Assembly (NCBI RefSeq): GCF_009846885.1
Contig: NZ_WUWM01000049.1
Coordinates: 1-36,836 of the forward strand
DNA length: 36,836 bases
Origin: Paenibacillus puerhi
GTDB lineage: Bacteria > Bacillota > Bacilli > Paenibacillales > NBRC-103111
Direction of reading: 5' to 3'
The notes beneath the pieces were generated by a model. It searched no databases and had not been told where the DNA came from. It saw only the letters and a program-made list of their open reading frames with translations. Shown in pieces: positions 15,314 to 23,214 of the stretch (its first letter is position 1; every line of letters starts with the position of its first letter). Position numbers and translations under genes: made by a program.

Positions 15314-16345
15314 TTACAAGGCGCGCCGCAGAACCGGCTTCAGCTTGCGGAGCCAGCTTGCCGGCTCGGGATCGATCACGGCATGCGTCAGAGCCTCCAC
15401 CTGGCGGTGGGATAAGAGCAGCGTCAGCAGAACGGCCGTAGCCGTAAGCAGCGTGACCGTCGCCAGGCCGCTCGTCCCTAGGCTGTACAAGCCGGCAGCC
15501 TCAAGCAGCTTCAGGCAAAGCCCGTGCAGCAGGAAGACATATAGGGTGCGGCTGCCCAGCTCGGTTGCTTTGCCTGCCCGGTCCGACTGCAGCAGCAGGA
15601 AAGCGGCCGCTGTCAGCGTCTGCAGCCCGTACATGCCCAGGCGGTAGACCGCAGCATACCATTCCGGATGGCGAAGGCTCCCGTAGGTACGGGCCGAGGT
15701 CAGCCAGTCGATGGGCAGGGTCACCACACCCGTGCAGATCAGGAGGAACGCCCCGGCCGTGACCATACCCGCCAGCAGGCGCACGCTGCGCATGCTGGCA
15801 GCCCTCAGGAGCGGCTCCGGCCTCAAGTAGAAGCCCGCGAGGAAGAATGGGAAGAAAACCAGCGTACGGCTGAAGCTCAGCCACATGCCATCGACCGGTA
15901 CATACCCGGCAGCTAGTCCAAGCAGCACAGCGGCGGCCAAAGGATGCTTCAGGCGGCGGAACCCGAGCAGAAGCACCTTCCAGCATAAGTGGCTGAACAG
16001 AAACCAGAGCATCCAGTAGGGAGCCCAGAACGAATAGACGACGCCTTGCGTATGAAAGAAAGCATAGTCAAGCGCCGAGTACGCACTCTGGAACAGCACA
16101 TATTGGCAGGCGATCTTCAGAAGGACAGTCCCGGCCTTCGGATGCTGCGGGAAGCTCTTGGAGAAATATCCGGTCACCAGCACGAATACAGGCATGTGAA
16201 ACATAAAAATAGCGATGACGACCGCCCGCGCCTCGGCGTGGGTGGATAGCAGCGGAAATAACATATTTCCGATCACGACGAGTACAATCAGGTAAAAACG
16301 GGTATTAAGAAAGTAAGTATCGGCCTTCACTAACGGTTCGTTCAT
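15314..16345 (-). CDS. Acyltransferase-3 family membrane protein
   Basis: This 343-residue polytopic protein (about ten hydrophobic segments) belongs to the acyltransferase 3 family (OafA/YrhL and related fucose 4-O-acetylase-like enzymes). It has an N-terminal RFYLIVLVVIGNML, FMFHMPVFVLVTGYFSK with the conserved histidine and the GYF motif, FPFFLAGFYLR, and YVFLLHGL near the C-terminus. Such proteins move acyl groups, often acetyl, onto extracytoplasmic polysaccharides or lipids. The acceptor is unknown and no glycan gene cluster surrounds it. The ATG at 16345 has AGGAAAG upstream. A perfect Fnr-type box and a -10 element precede it, suggesting induction when oxygen is low. It is monocistronic. 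Confidence 0.88.
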   Translation of the reverse strand: MNEPLVKADTYFLNTRFYLIVLVVIGNMLFPLLSTHAEARAVVIAIFMFHMPVFVLVTGYFSKSFPQHPKAGTVLLKIACQYVLFQSAYSALDYAFFHTQGVVYSFWAPYWMLWFLFSHLCWKVLLLGFRRLKHPLAAAVLLGLAAGYVPVDGMWLSFSRTLVFFPFFLAGFYLRPEPLLRAASMRSVRLLAGMVTAGAFLLICTGVVTLPIDWLTSARTYGSLRHPEWYAAVYRLGMYGLQTLTAAAFLLLQSDRAGKATELGSRTLYVFLLHGLCLKLLEAAGLYSLGTSGLATVTLLTATAVLLTLLLSHRQVEALTHAVIDPEPASWLRKLKPVLRRAL

Positions 16346-16383
16346 TGCAAATCCCAGCTTTCCTGGATGTTACTTACACGGAC

Positions 16384-16426
16384 AGTATACGCCGCAGCCC
16401 TCCACTATGATGTGATTATTTTCACA
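16384..16426 (-). promoter_or_regulatory. Fnr/CRP-type box and -10 of the acyltransferase gene
   Basis: The palindrome TGTGA-N6-TCACA (16411-16426) is a perfect match to the Bacillus Fnr/CRP consensus. On the minus strand, 21 nt further, is TATACT (16389-16384). This puts the box centre at about -41.5 from a start near 16377, the class II activation position. The start lies about 31 nt before the ATG. The same box is about 75 bp from any plus-strand start, a poor activation distance. Confidence 0.72.
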
Positions 16427-16610
16427 AACTCAGAATTCAAAAAATTCTGAAAAATAAAGTGCAATATACAGCGCTTTCATCATATAATAGGGAGGAAGTA
16501 GCATCCGTATTAGCGCCCGTTTTCTTAGCCACATTCAGAAGCAGATCAGGCTGTTGATCCACGCTCATGTGACCCGGTGAAGAAACGCAGGTAAAAGGAG
16601 GCATGAAGCC

Positions 16611-16742
16611 ATGGAAGGAAGATTATCCGTAGGTTTGTTTGTCGGAGTCATGCTAAGTATCCCCCTTTGGCTGTCTATGATTGGTTGGATGCGGTTGGTA
16701 GAATCGGCATTCGGGTATTTGTACCGGCTGCATCTGCTATAA
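16611..16742 (+). CDS. Small membrane protein, 43 aa
   Basis: ATG at 16611 follows AAAGGAGG (16594-16601) with a 9-nt gap, an excellent ribosome binding site. The 43-residue product starts MEGRLSVGLFVGVMLSIPLW and contains one hydrophobic segment (residues about 7-25), followed by a tail with VESAFGYLYRLHLL. I do not recognise a family. A TATAAT at 16483-16488 could be the -10 of its promoter, though no good -35 is present; beside it (16470-16483) is an imperfect CcpA-like motif. It heads a run of same-strand membrane and signalling genes but is 260 bp from the next one. Confidence 0.6.
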   Translation: MEGRLSVGLFVGVMLSIPLWLSMIGWMRLVESAFGYLYRLHLL

Positions 16743-16911
16743 CGGTTCGCATTTTCCGCCGAGGAGAGAGCGCTTACAATAACTCGGACCCGATATCGGG
16801 CGGGTGAAGATAAAATCACCGGAGAACTGCGGTTCCTGTGCTGCCTAGGGCGGCCTGGGGCCGTGGTTCTTCGTTTATCTCCGGCTCCGGGCAGCTGGCA
16901 GGAGTTCCATT

Positions 16912-16938
16912 TTGTACCGAGAGCCTGTACAATATAAG
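16912..16938 (+). promoter_or_regulatory. Possible promoter with an inverted repeat
   Basis: TTGTAC (16912-16917) and TATAAG (16933-16938) are 15 bp apart, a short spacing. TTGTAC and GTACAA (16927-16932) form a perfect inverted repeat across the spacer, as expected of a repressor operator. It lies 67 bp before the gene at 17005. Confidence 0.35.
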
Positions 16939-17004
16939 AAAGACATCTGATGGACGCCCGGCATTTCATTTCTATAGTGTCCAACGTCCAAAGGGAGGGC
17001 TGGC

Positions 17005-17511
17005 ATGCCATCGAGTAAGAAAGAGAAGCGGGCTTTATGGACGGGGACTAGAGCCCGGACGGGCTTGATCTGTCTTGCATTCATGCTGGTCCTGCCGGAG
17101 TATGGCGCACAGGCGGGTATTATGGACCGGATCAAAGATATATACGGCATGCCCGAGCAGGTCGGGCAGCTGCAAGAGCATTATGAGGACGCGATGAAGC
17201 AGCTGGAGCAAAGCCGCCGTCAGATGGAGGAAGCTGCTGCCAAGACGGAAGAAACGGTCCGAAGCTTTCAGCAGACCCAGGATAAGCTGCTCCGCGAGAA
17301 TGAAGAGCTGAGGGAGCGCAACGGACAGCTGGAGCGTGTGCTCGGTCAGATGGAGGAAGCCCGTCAGGCTCAGTCCGTGCGGAACCGGCAGATCGCCTGG
17401 ACCGCGATGACCGCTGCCGGCCTTGCTCTGCTCTACTTTGTGCTTACGCGTCTATTCCGATTTGCTTTATGGCGACGCGGACGCCGAGGTTTGACGGGAG
17501 GGCCCAAATGA
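17005..17511 (+). CDS. Membrane-anchored coiled-coil protein
   Basis: The 168-residue product has an N-terminal hydrophobic segment (residues about 20-37, signal peptide or anchor), a long charged coiled coil (about 50-130; repeated EQ, EE and QME heptads such as QSRRQMEEAAAKTEETV), a second hydrophobic segment (about 133-152) and a basic tail RRGRRGLTGG. The layout suggests a helical rod on the outside held by one or two membrane spans. No named family is recognised. AAAGGGAGG lies upstream of the ATG. Its stop overlaps the start of the AIM24-family gene by four bases, so the two are translationally coupled and probably work together. Confidence 0.75.
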   Translation: MPSSKKEKRALWTGTRARTGLICLAFMLVLPEYGAQAGIMDRIKDIYGMPEQVGQLQEHYEDAMKQLEQSRRQMEEAAAKTEETVRSFQQTQDKLLRENEELRERNGQLERVLGQMEEARQAQSVRNRQIAWTAMTAAGLALLYFVLTRLFRFALWRRGRRGLTGGPK

Positions 17512-18206
17512 AGGCTCGTATAGAAGGCTCGGCCGTGGACGGTCAAGCGGCTACCATTGAGCTGGAGACTGGAGAAGCGGCGCATGTGATGCATCCCGGA
17601 CGGATCATTGCCTTCGAGGGCCCCTCGCAAGGAAGAGAAGACCGGCTGCTGAACCTCACGGGGATGTACCGGAGGAAACGATGGGTCGAATCGCGGCTTA
17701 CCGGACCGGCACGCTTCGTGCTCGGCGTTCCGGCGGGCTTTCAGTTCAAAGCAGTGGAGCTGCCCGCGCAAAGCGATCTGCTCTTCGATATCCGCCATGT
17801 TCTGCTGTATGACGGTCGGATGAAGCTGGAGAGCCGGTTCCAGCGGGTGAAGCAGGCGCTTGTTACCCAGGATTGGGTCCGGATGAAGTTTTCCGGAGGC
17901 GGTCTGCTCGGTCTGATCTCCGCCGGTGTGCTCTGCGAGCTGGAGCTCGATCCGGAGCGTCCGGTTTACGTGGATGCAGGCTGTCTGGTCGCTTTTCCGG
18001 AACGATCCGACATGCGCCTTGCCGTATACGGCAACCCGCTCGCCAGCCAGCAGATGAATTACCACTGGGAGATGAAGGGTACCGGCAAGGTGCTGCTGCA
18101 GCCTGCTCCAAGAGACCGCAACTTCGATGCGGGCTTGCGGCAGGACTCCTTGCTTCGCCGGGTACTTAGGGAAGCGCTACCGTTCGGCGGTGTTTTTATT
18201 AAGTAA
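17508..18206 (+). CDS. AIM24 family protein
   Basis: The 232-residue product fits the AIM24/TIGR00266 family, a beta-rich fold related to mitochondrial AIM24 and tubby-like domains. It shows VMHPGRIIAFEGPS, MKFSGGGLLGLISAGVLCELEL and VDAGCLVAFPE, with the glycine-rich MKFSGGG and DAGCLVAF typical of the family. The function of bacterial members is unknown. The ATG at 17508 overlaps the preceding stop (ATGA) and has GGAGGG upstream, so I prefer it to an in-frame ATG 13 codons earlier. There is no signal peptide, so it is cytoplasmic, possibly membrane-associated through its partner. Confidence 0.82.
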   Translation: MKARIEGSAVDGQAATIELETGEAAHVMHPGRIIAFEGPSQGREDRLLNLTGMYRRKRWVESRLTGPARFVLGVPAGFQFKAVELPAQSDLLFDIRHVLLYDGRMKLESRFQRVKQALVTQDWVRMKFSGGGLLGLISAGVLCELELDPERPVYVDAGCLVAFPERSDMRLAVYGNPLASQQMNYHWEMKGTGKVLLQPAPRDRNFDAGLRQDSLLRRVLREALPFGGVFIK

Positions 18207-18241
18207 GTCAGCTAGGCAGACTAGCCAATCGAGGTGAACGA

Positions 18242-20116
18242 ATGGAACATCTGCATGGAACTTACAGCTTTCCGCTTGTTGTGATGTCGGTACTGATTGC
18301 AGTCGGCTCTTCTTATGCGGCCTTGACCTTGAAGGAACGTGTATTTTCCTACCAGGGCCCGGCCCGGACTACCTGGATGCTGCTTGGGGCACTTGTTATG
18401 GGGATTGGCATTTGGTCCGCACATCTCATCGGGATGCTGGCTTTCCGGCTGCCGTTCCCCGTCTTCTACGCTCCATTGTATACAGGCCTGTCCTTTGTGC
18501 TGTCGATAGTCGCATCGGGAGCGGCGATGGCCGTGACCGCTGACAGGTCGCCGTCAGGGGCCAAGCTGCTGATCGGCGCGGCACTGACAGGTATTGCGAT
18601 CGCAGGCACTCACTACATAGGGATGGGGGGCATGCGGATGCCCGCCCAGTTGTCCTATAACCCGTATCTCGTCTCCTTGTCGGTTGTGATCGCCTGCGGC
18701 GTGTCGTTCGGGGCGCTGTATGTGTCCGTTAGGTACCGGCGTTCCGGTCGGCATCTGACCCACCGGCAAAGGCTGTCCGCAGCGCTGCTGCTAGGCGTGG
18801 CTATTGCCGGCTTGCATTATACGGCTATGCTGGCTGCCCGGTTTTCTTTGACGGAGGAGCTCGACGGGCTTGCGCTGATCCCAGGTCGGGACGAGATGCG
18901 CCTGGTTCGCTGGATTGGGGCGGCGGGACTTCTCAGCATGCTGCTGATCGCCTTCAGTCAATTTCTGGATCGGAAGTTTGCCCTACGGGTAGCGGAACGG
19001 AATAAGCATCGCTACGATTCGATTTTCGAGCATAATCCGGATATGGTGTGCTTGTTCGACTTGAACGGACGATTGCTGAGGACCAATCCGGCCGCCCAGC
19101 GCATAACCGGTTATGACTTCACCAGCTATGCAGGCCGTTCTTTCACCCAATTCGTAAATCGTCGCGAAGGCTACAAGATTCGAAGCTGTTTTGCCAAAGT
19201 ATTGCAAGGGTCACCGCAGACTGTGGAGTTCTCCATTAGGCACAGATCGGGACATGAGATTATGCTGAGTACGACGATCGTGCCGATGATAGAGGACGGA
19301 AAGATTGTCGACATTTATACGATCTCCAAGGATATTACGGAGCAGAAGAAGACCGAGAAGCAGCTGCTTCAGGCGAAGCTGGAGGCCGAACGCGCCGCCC
19401 GGATGAAGAGTGAGTTTCTGGCGATCATGAGCCACGAGATTCGTACTCCGCTCAATGGCGTGATCGGCATGAGCGAGCTGCTGCAGGAAACCCAGCTTAC
19501 CGAGGAGCAGCAGGAATATGTGAGCATTATGGTGAAAAGCGGCAGAAGCCTGATGAACGTGATCAATGAGGTACTCGATTTCTCCAAGCTGGAGCATGAC
19601 AAAGTGAACCTGCATCAGGATCCGTTCTGCCTGCAGCGGACCATGGAAGATACGCTGCTGCTGTTCCGTCCGGAAATCCGTCAGCGCAGTTTGCAGATCC
19701 GCTGGCGGCTGGACCCCGCTCTTCCCGAGCTCCTGGTCGGGGATGAGGGCAGGATCCGGCAGATCCTGATCAATCTGATCGGCAATGCCGTAAAATTTAC
19801 CGAGGAGGGCGAGGTCGACGTTTCGATTCGTCAAAAGCACCGGGAGGGGGACAGGTTACAGCTCGAAGTCACCGTTAAGGACACGGGAGCGGGAATCCCT
19901 GAGTCGTATATTCCGCATTTATTTCAGCCCTTTCATCAGCATGATTCCTCTGCGCGCAAGCATGGAGGGACGGGGCTAGGACTTGCTATCTGCAAGCGCC
20001 TTGTCGAGCTGATGGATGGTAACATCCGCGTAGAGTCCAGGCCGGGCGAGGGTACCAAGTTTACCTTTACGATCTGCGTCCGGGCATCGGAAGACCGCGT
20101 GGCGGTATCGGTATAA
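18242..20116 (+). CDS. MHYT-PAS sensor histidine kinase
   Basis: This 624-residue protein has an N-terminal MHYT integral membrane sensor (seven predicted spans, residues about 1-245). Three MHYT motifs are visible: SAHLIGM (with A for the usual M), THYIGMGGMRM and LHYTAM. Next come a PAS domain (about 255-370, EHNPDMVCLFDLNG), a HisKA dimerisation domain with phospho-acceptor H398 in MSHEIRTPLNGVIGM, and a HATPase (N box NLIGNAVKF, G1 DTGAGIP, G2 GGTGLGLAI). MHYT sensors are proposed to bind copper and sense oxygen, CO or NO. There is no receiver domain and no adjacent response regulator, so its partner is elsewhere. GAGGTGAACG precedes the ATG; the gap to the AIM24 gene is 35 bp. Confidence 0.92.
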   Translation: MEHLHGTYSFPLVVMSVLIAVGSSYAALTLKERVFSYQGPARTTWMLLGALVMGIGIWSAHLIGMLAFRLPFPVFYAPLYTGLSFVLSIVASGAAMAVTADRSPSGAKLLIGAALTGIAIAGTHYIGMGGMRMPAQLSYNPYLVSLSVVIACGVSFGALYVSVRYRRSGRHLTHRQRLSAALLLGVAIAGLHYTAMLAARFSLTEELDGLALIPGRDEMRLVRWIGAAGLLSMLLIAFSQFLDRKFALRVAERNKHRYDSIFEHNPDMVCLFDLNGRLLRTNPAAQRITGYDFTSYAGRSFTQFVNRREGYKIRSCFAKVLQGSPQTVEFSIRHRSGHEIMLSTTIVPMIEDGKIVDIYTISKDITEQKKTEKQLLQAKLEAERAARMKSEFLAIMSHEIRTPLNGVIGMSELLQETQLTEEQQEYVSIMVKSGRSLMNVINEVLDFSKLEHDKVNLHQDPFCLQRTMEDTLLLFRPEIRQRSLQIRWRLDPALPELLVGDEGRIRQILINLIGNAVKFTEEGEVDVSIRQKHREGDRLQLEVTVKDTGAGIPESYIPHLFQPFHQHDSSARKHGGTGLGLAICKRLVELMDGNIRVESRPGEGTKFTFTICVRASEDRVAVSV

Positions 20117-20224
20117 GCGCCGGGACGAAGAGGCTCAGGGAGCGGTATCGGGACGGAAGCGTGAATCGCCGGCCTCCTGTTCAAGGACGGGAGATCGGCT
20201 GGGAGAGACGAGGGAGGAGCAAGG

Positions 20225-21112
20225 TTGGATACGATCACGCACACGTTTTTTGGCCTCGTGCTGTATGGGGCCGTCAATAAAGAGGGCATGACCCGCAAAG
20301 AGAAGCAGGCTCTGCTGTTCACGGCTGTAGCAGGCTCGCAAATACCGGATATCGACGTCATCTCCTCTTGGTGGGATACGGCGGGACGTTACCAGATGTG
20401 GCATCGCGGATTGACGCACTCGCTTTTTTTGGTCCCGGTATGGGCGGCGCTGATCGCGCTGATCGCCAGGGGAGTCTGGGGAGCGAAAAGCTGGCTGTTC
20501 TTCGGCCTGGGAACGCTTGCTGTGTTTATCCATAATACGAGCGACCTGTTCAACGCTTGGGGAACCGGGTATCTGGAGCCGTTCTCGACTAGGCGGGTGA
20601 CGTTCGGCACGATCCCGATTGTGGATCTGATGTTTTGGGCTATTATGCTCGCCGGATGGGTGTGGGCGCGCTTTCGGGCCGGAGGCCGTAAACGCGGGAC
20701 GGCCTTTCGTGTCTACCGCATGGTAGGGCTGCTGCTGGTCCTGCATGTGGCCGTTCAGTCGGCGCAGGGGTATATGCTGTACAAGCAGGCATCCCCGAAG
20801 TATGAAGAAGTGGCCTTATCCGCGGACTTCGTGCCCGGCGTATTTACCGTGATCGGCAAGTCCGGTGACCGCGTGGAGCTGACCAAAGGCTCCGTATGGA
20901 CCGGTCTCAAGCCTGTAGCCAGTCTAGCCTCCAAGGAGGGGGCCGACCTGGACAGGCTGTTCGCCGAAAATCCGGCAGCCCGGACGCTGTATGAATGGTC
21001 GCCGTTCGTAGTCATCGTAGACGACGACAAGCAGCTTGGCCTGTACGATCCGAGGTTTTACCGGAACGGGCAGTCGTTCCTGTTCGAATATATGGAGAAG
21101 CAGGGGCTGTGA
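20225..21112 (+). CDS. YdjM-type membrane-bound metal-dependent hydrolase
   Basis: The 295-residue product matches the YdjM family of membrane-bound, predicted metal-dependent hydrolases. Conserved metal-ligand motifs are DTITHTFFG at the N-terminus, IPDIDV, and WHRGLTHSLF, followed by HNTSDLFNAWGT. About five hydrophobic segments are present and the C-terminal third (about 190-295) is soluble. Substrate and role are unknown; in Escherichia coli ydjM is linked to the SOS response, but no LexA site was identified here. The start is a TTG at 20225 with GGGAGGAG upstream. A bidirectional terminator follows. Confidence 0.87.
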   Translation: MDTITHTFFGLVLYGAVNKEGMTRKEKQALLFTAVAGSQIPDIDVISSWWDTAGRYQMWHRGLTHSLFLVPVWAALIALIARGVWGAKSWLFFGLGTLAVFIHNTSDLFNAWGTGYLEPFSTRRVTFGTIPIVDLMFWAIMLAGWVWARFRAGGRKRGTAFRVYRMVGLLLVLHVAVQSAQGYMLYKQASPKYEEVALSADFVPGVFTVIGKSGDRVELTKGSVWTGLKPVASLASKEGADLDRLFAENPAARTLYEWSPFVVIVDDDKQLGLYDPRFYRNGQSFLFEYMEKQGL

Positions 21113-21139
21113 ACACTGCTCCGCAGCGAAGCAAGCCCT

Positions 21140-21191
21140 AAAAAACGCCTTCTGACCGACAAGTGCAAGCTTGTGGCAGAAGGCGTTTTTT
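21140..21191. terminator. Bidirectional terminator
   Basis: AAAAAACGCCTTCTG (21140-21154) and CAGAAGGCGTTTTTT (21177-21191) are perfect complements, with an inner ACAAG/CTTGT stem. It has T-runs on both strands and lies between convergent genes. Confidence 0.93.
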
Positions 21192-21230
21192 GGTACGAGC
21201 AAGCTGGAAGTGAAGGCTAAGCGAACAGGA

Positions 21231-22727
21231 CTAAGGCGTGTAAAAATTTTGCGTGTAGTATACCTTCATCTTGCCGCCGAAGGCAACCCCTACGCCCAGC
21301 CGCTTCGTTTCGCCAAGCAGATTGGCCCGGTGTCCGGCCGAGTTCATCCAGCCATGATGAGCGAAGATCGCGCTGGACTGCCCGGCCGCTATATTCTCGG
21401 CTGCGGCACGGTAGGCGATGCCATCCTGCTTCATCCGGTCGAAGGGGCTTTGCCCGGACGGGTTCGTGTGGTCGAAATAGTCACGCAGGGCCATGTCGCT
21501 GCTGTGCTTGCGCGAGGTGGAGGCGGCGTCCTCGGCCCAGACGAAGGCAGGGAGGCCCAGCTTGACCCGGGCAGCATTGGCCAGGTCGAACGATTGCAGC
21601 TCATAGGCTTTTCTCAAAGCCTCGCTACCCTTCGGATAAAAGGAAGCCATCGCTTTCTCAGCCGCTCCGCCGATGACCTGAATGCCGGTCACTACATCGC
21701 TGCGGTGAACGTCATAGAAGAAGGTCACATAGTCTCCGCCGATCTCATACGAGCCATACTCGCCATCCCCGTAATTCATCATGAACCGGGTATTGCCCTT
21801 CAGGATATAGGTCAAGGGCTCGCCATACTGCCGCTCTACGGTGCTTTTGGCTGCTCCATCCTGAATAGCTCTGTCGGTATGCCAATTATCAGACGGCGAG
21901 TATAAGGCGACAACCTTGCCGCCGTCGATCCCGATCTGGGCGTAGCTCGCATAGTCCTGATTGTAGATGTACCAGATGAAGCCGTACTCCGAGGGGTCCT
22001 GACGATCCGGCTGGCCGAGCTTGGCCGTTACTTGAGCGGCCGAGTCGCCCACAGCGATGCCGCGGACGGAAACGGCTGCGACCTGGGAGGAATCGCCCGA
22101 GCCGCCGCTTGAGCCAGCAGCAGCTCCATTTTGCTTATCCGCACCGGCTTGACCGGCCGGGGCTGGCTTTAACTGGGTCACCTTGGACTTCATATTCATG
22201 AGAAACTGAACGGCCTCGGCCCGGGATAGAGCATCCGAGGCTCGGTAGCCTTCCACCGTAGCGGCCGTTTTCCCTTGAGACAGTCCGTTGTTCAGCAAAT
22301 ACGCGACGGAATCGTTCAGATTCAAGGTGCCTTGCTGGGTAGATGTGATCAGTCGCGCCACGGCGCCGCGGTTATAAGCGGCCGCTTCATATTGGTTCAG
22401 AACAGTCCACCGATTGGCGCCGGCAATCTCATAATAGGGCTTATACCAGGGAGAAGCGTTGGCATCCGCTCCCGTCTGCATCGGATATGCGCGCAGCAGC
22501 ATCGCCAGAAATTCCGGCTCGGAAACCGCGCGGTCGGGACGGAATGTACCGTCTTCGTAACCGTCGACGATATGCCGGTCTACCGCCCATTCAATGGCTT
22601 TGGCGCCCCAATGCCGGGCCGTATCCTTGAAGCCCGAGGCGGCTAAAACTGTAGAAGAAGACAACGGAGCGATGAGGGACAAAGTAAGCAATGAAGCCAA
22701 TCCGAATGTCATCCAACGTTTACTCAA
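21231..22727 (-). CDS. SLH- and CAP-domain surface protein
   Basis: This 498-residue protein has a signal peptide (cleavage near VLAAS, residue 30), then SLH-like repeats (about 32-180: GFKDTARHWGAKAIEWAVDRHIVDGYEDGTFRPD) that would anchor it to secondary wall polymer. A Gly/Ser/Ala-rich linker (195-215) follows, then a CAP-associated N-terminal domain (about 220-360, GIAVGDSAAQVTAKLGQPDR), and a CAP/SCP domain (about 375-498) of YkwD type: DYFDHTNPSGQSPFDRM, AENIAAGQ, and GWMNSAGHRANLL. CAP proteins of this kind are common on spore-forming Bacillota; their activity is unknown. The start is a TTG at 22727 with AAGGAGG upstream. A possible promoter (TAGACA, 18 bp, TATAGT) lies at 22835-22806 on the minus strand, giving an 80-nt leader. 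Confidence 0.9.
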   Translation of the reverse strand: MSKRWMTFGLASLLTLSLIAPLSSSTVLAASGFKDTARHWGAKAIEWAVDRHIVDGYEDGTFRPDRAVSEPEFLAMLLRAYPMQTGADANASPWYKPYYEIAGANRWTVLNQYEAAAYNRGAVARLITSTQQGTLNLNDSVAYLLNNGLSQGKTAATVEGYRASDALSRAEAVQFLMNMKSKVTQLKPAPAGQAGADKQNGAAAGSSGGSGDSSQVAAVSVRGIAVGDSAAQVTAKLGQPDRQDPSEYGFIWYIYNQDYASYAQIGIDGGKVVALYSPSDNWHTDRAIQDGAAKSTVERQYGEPLTYILKGNTRFMMNYGDGEYGSYEIGGDYVTFFYDVHRSDVVTGIQVIGGAAEKAMASFYPKGSEALRKAYELQSFDLANAARVKLGLPAFVWAEDAASTSRKHSSDMALRDYFDHTNPSGQSPFDRMKQDGIAYRAAAENIAAGQSSAIFAHHGWMNSAGHRANLLGETKRLGVGVAFGGKMKVYYTQNFYTP

Positions 22728-22869
22728 ATGATAACCTCCTTAAAAGCGGCGACGATGGAGTGAGTCATGGGGTAGGAAGCTTATTCATGAACTCGTCGCT
22801 CTTCTACTATATGAGGGCGAGGGGGCGCTTGTCTATGCCAATCTTGTCCGTTTGGAAGAAAAAGGAGTG

Positions 22870-22921
22870 AAAAAAGCAGGCGAAGAAGCCTGGGGGCTCG
22901 ACGGCCTCCAGGCTTCCTGCT
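22870..22921 (-). terminator. Terminator of the 46-aa gene
   Basis: On the minus strand AGCAGG and AAGCCTGG (22921-22908) pair with CCAGGCTT (22893-22886) and CCTGCT (22880-22875) around a small interior bulge. A run of T follows (A-run 22870-22875 on the plus strand). It lies just after the short minus-strand gene, supporting that this is transcribed. Confidence 0.8.
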
Positions 22922-22932
22922 TCGGGGTGGCG

Positions 22933-23073
22933 TTAGCTTCGTTCGGGATTCGGCTCGCAGGCTCGGGCATTACGTTCAACGGTGTCTTCGGCCAGCTTGG
23001 CCCCGTACTGATCCAGCCGGGACGGGCTGCTGGCCGGGCCGTTGTTCTTTGGCTTGCTGTTTCTTCCTGACAT
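22933..23073 (-). CDS. Small hydrophilic protein, 46 aa
   Basis: On the minus strand, ATG at 23073 is preceded by GGAGGTGA with 8 nt spacing, and the stop is followed by a strong terminator. The product starts MSGRNSKPKNNGPASSPSRL and continues DQYGAKLAEDTVERNAR; it is basic, Asn/Ser/Pro-rich and has one cysteine (in ACEPNP). Size and composition resemble the small minor spore-coat or acid-soluble spore proteins of Bacillota, but I do not match it to a named Ssp family. It is divergent from nirB. Confidence 0.6.
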   Translation of the reverse strand: MSGRNSKPKNNGPASSPSRLDQYGAKLAEDTVERNARACEPNPERS

Positions 23074-23138
23074 GTTAGCGTCACCTCCATGACTAGGGTG
23101 CGCCCAAATAGGCGGATTTATTTATTACCGGACAGTGA

Positions 23139-23181
23139 AGTGATTTTTTTCACATACTGCAGGCGGGGGAAAAGGTATGAT
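23139..23181 (+). promoter_or_regulatory. Fnr-type box and -10 of the nirBDC operon
   Basis: AGTGA-N6-TCACA (23139-23154) matches the Fnr/CRP consensus TGTGA-N6-TCACA at 9 of 10 positions. TATGAT (23176-23181) is 21 nt further on, so the box centre lies at -41.5 from a start near 23188, exactly as at the acyltransferase promoter. Confidence 0.72.
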
Positions 23182-23214
23182 GAATTCATGACAAAGCTTG
23201 CTGGAGGGATACAA

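Noticed and set aside
16470..16483. Possible CcpA (cre) site, TGAAAGCGCTGTAT on the minus strand
   Set aside because: Two conserved positions differ from the consensus and the promoter context is weak; mentioned only in passing.
16565..17011. 148-codon minus-strand frame
   Set aside because: Runs opposite the 43-aa gene and the promoter region; composition is that of an antisense shadow and no ribosome binding site was seen.
22852..23070. 72-codon plus-strand frame
   Set aside because: Overlaps the terminator and the opposite 46-aa gene, which has the better start, ribosome binding site and terminator.
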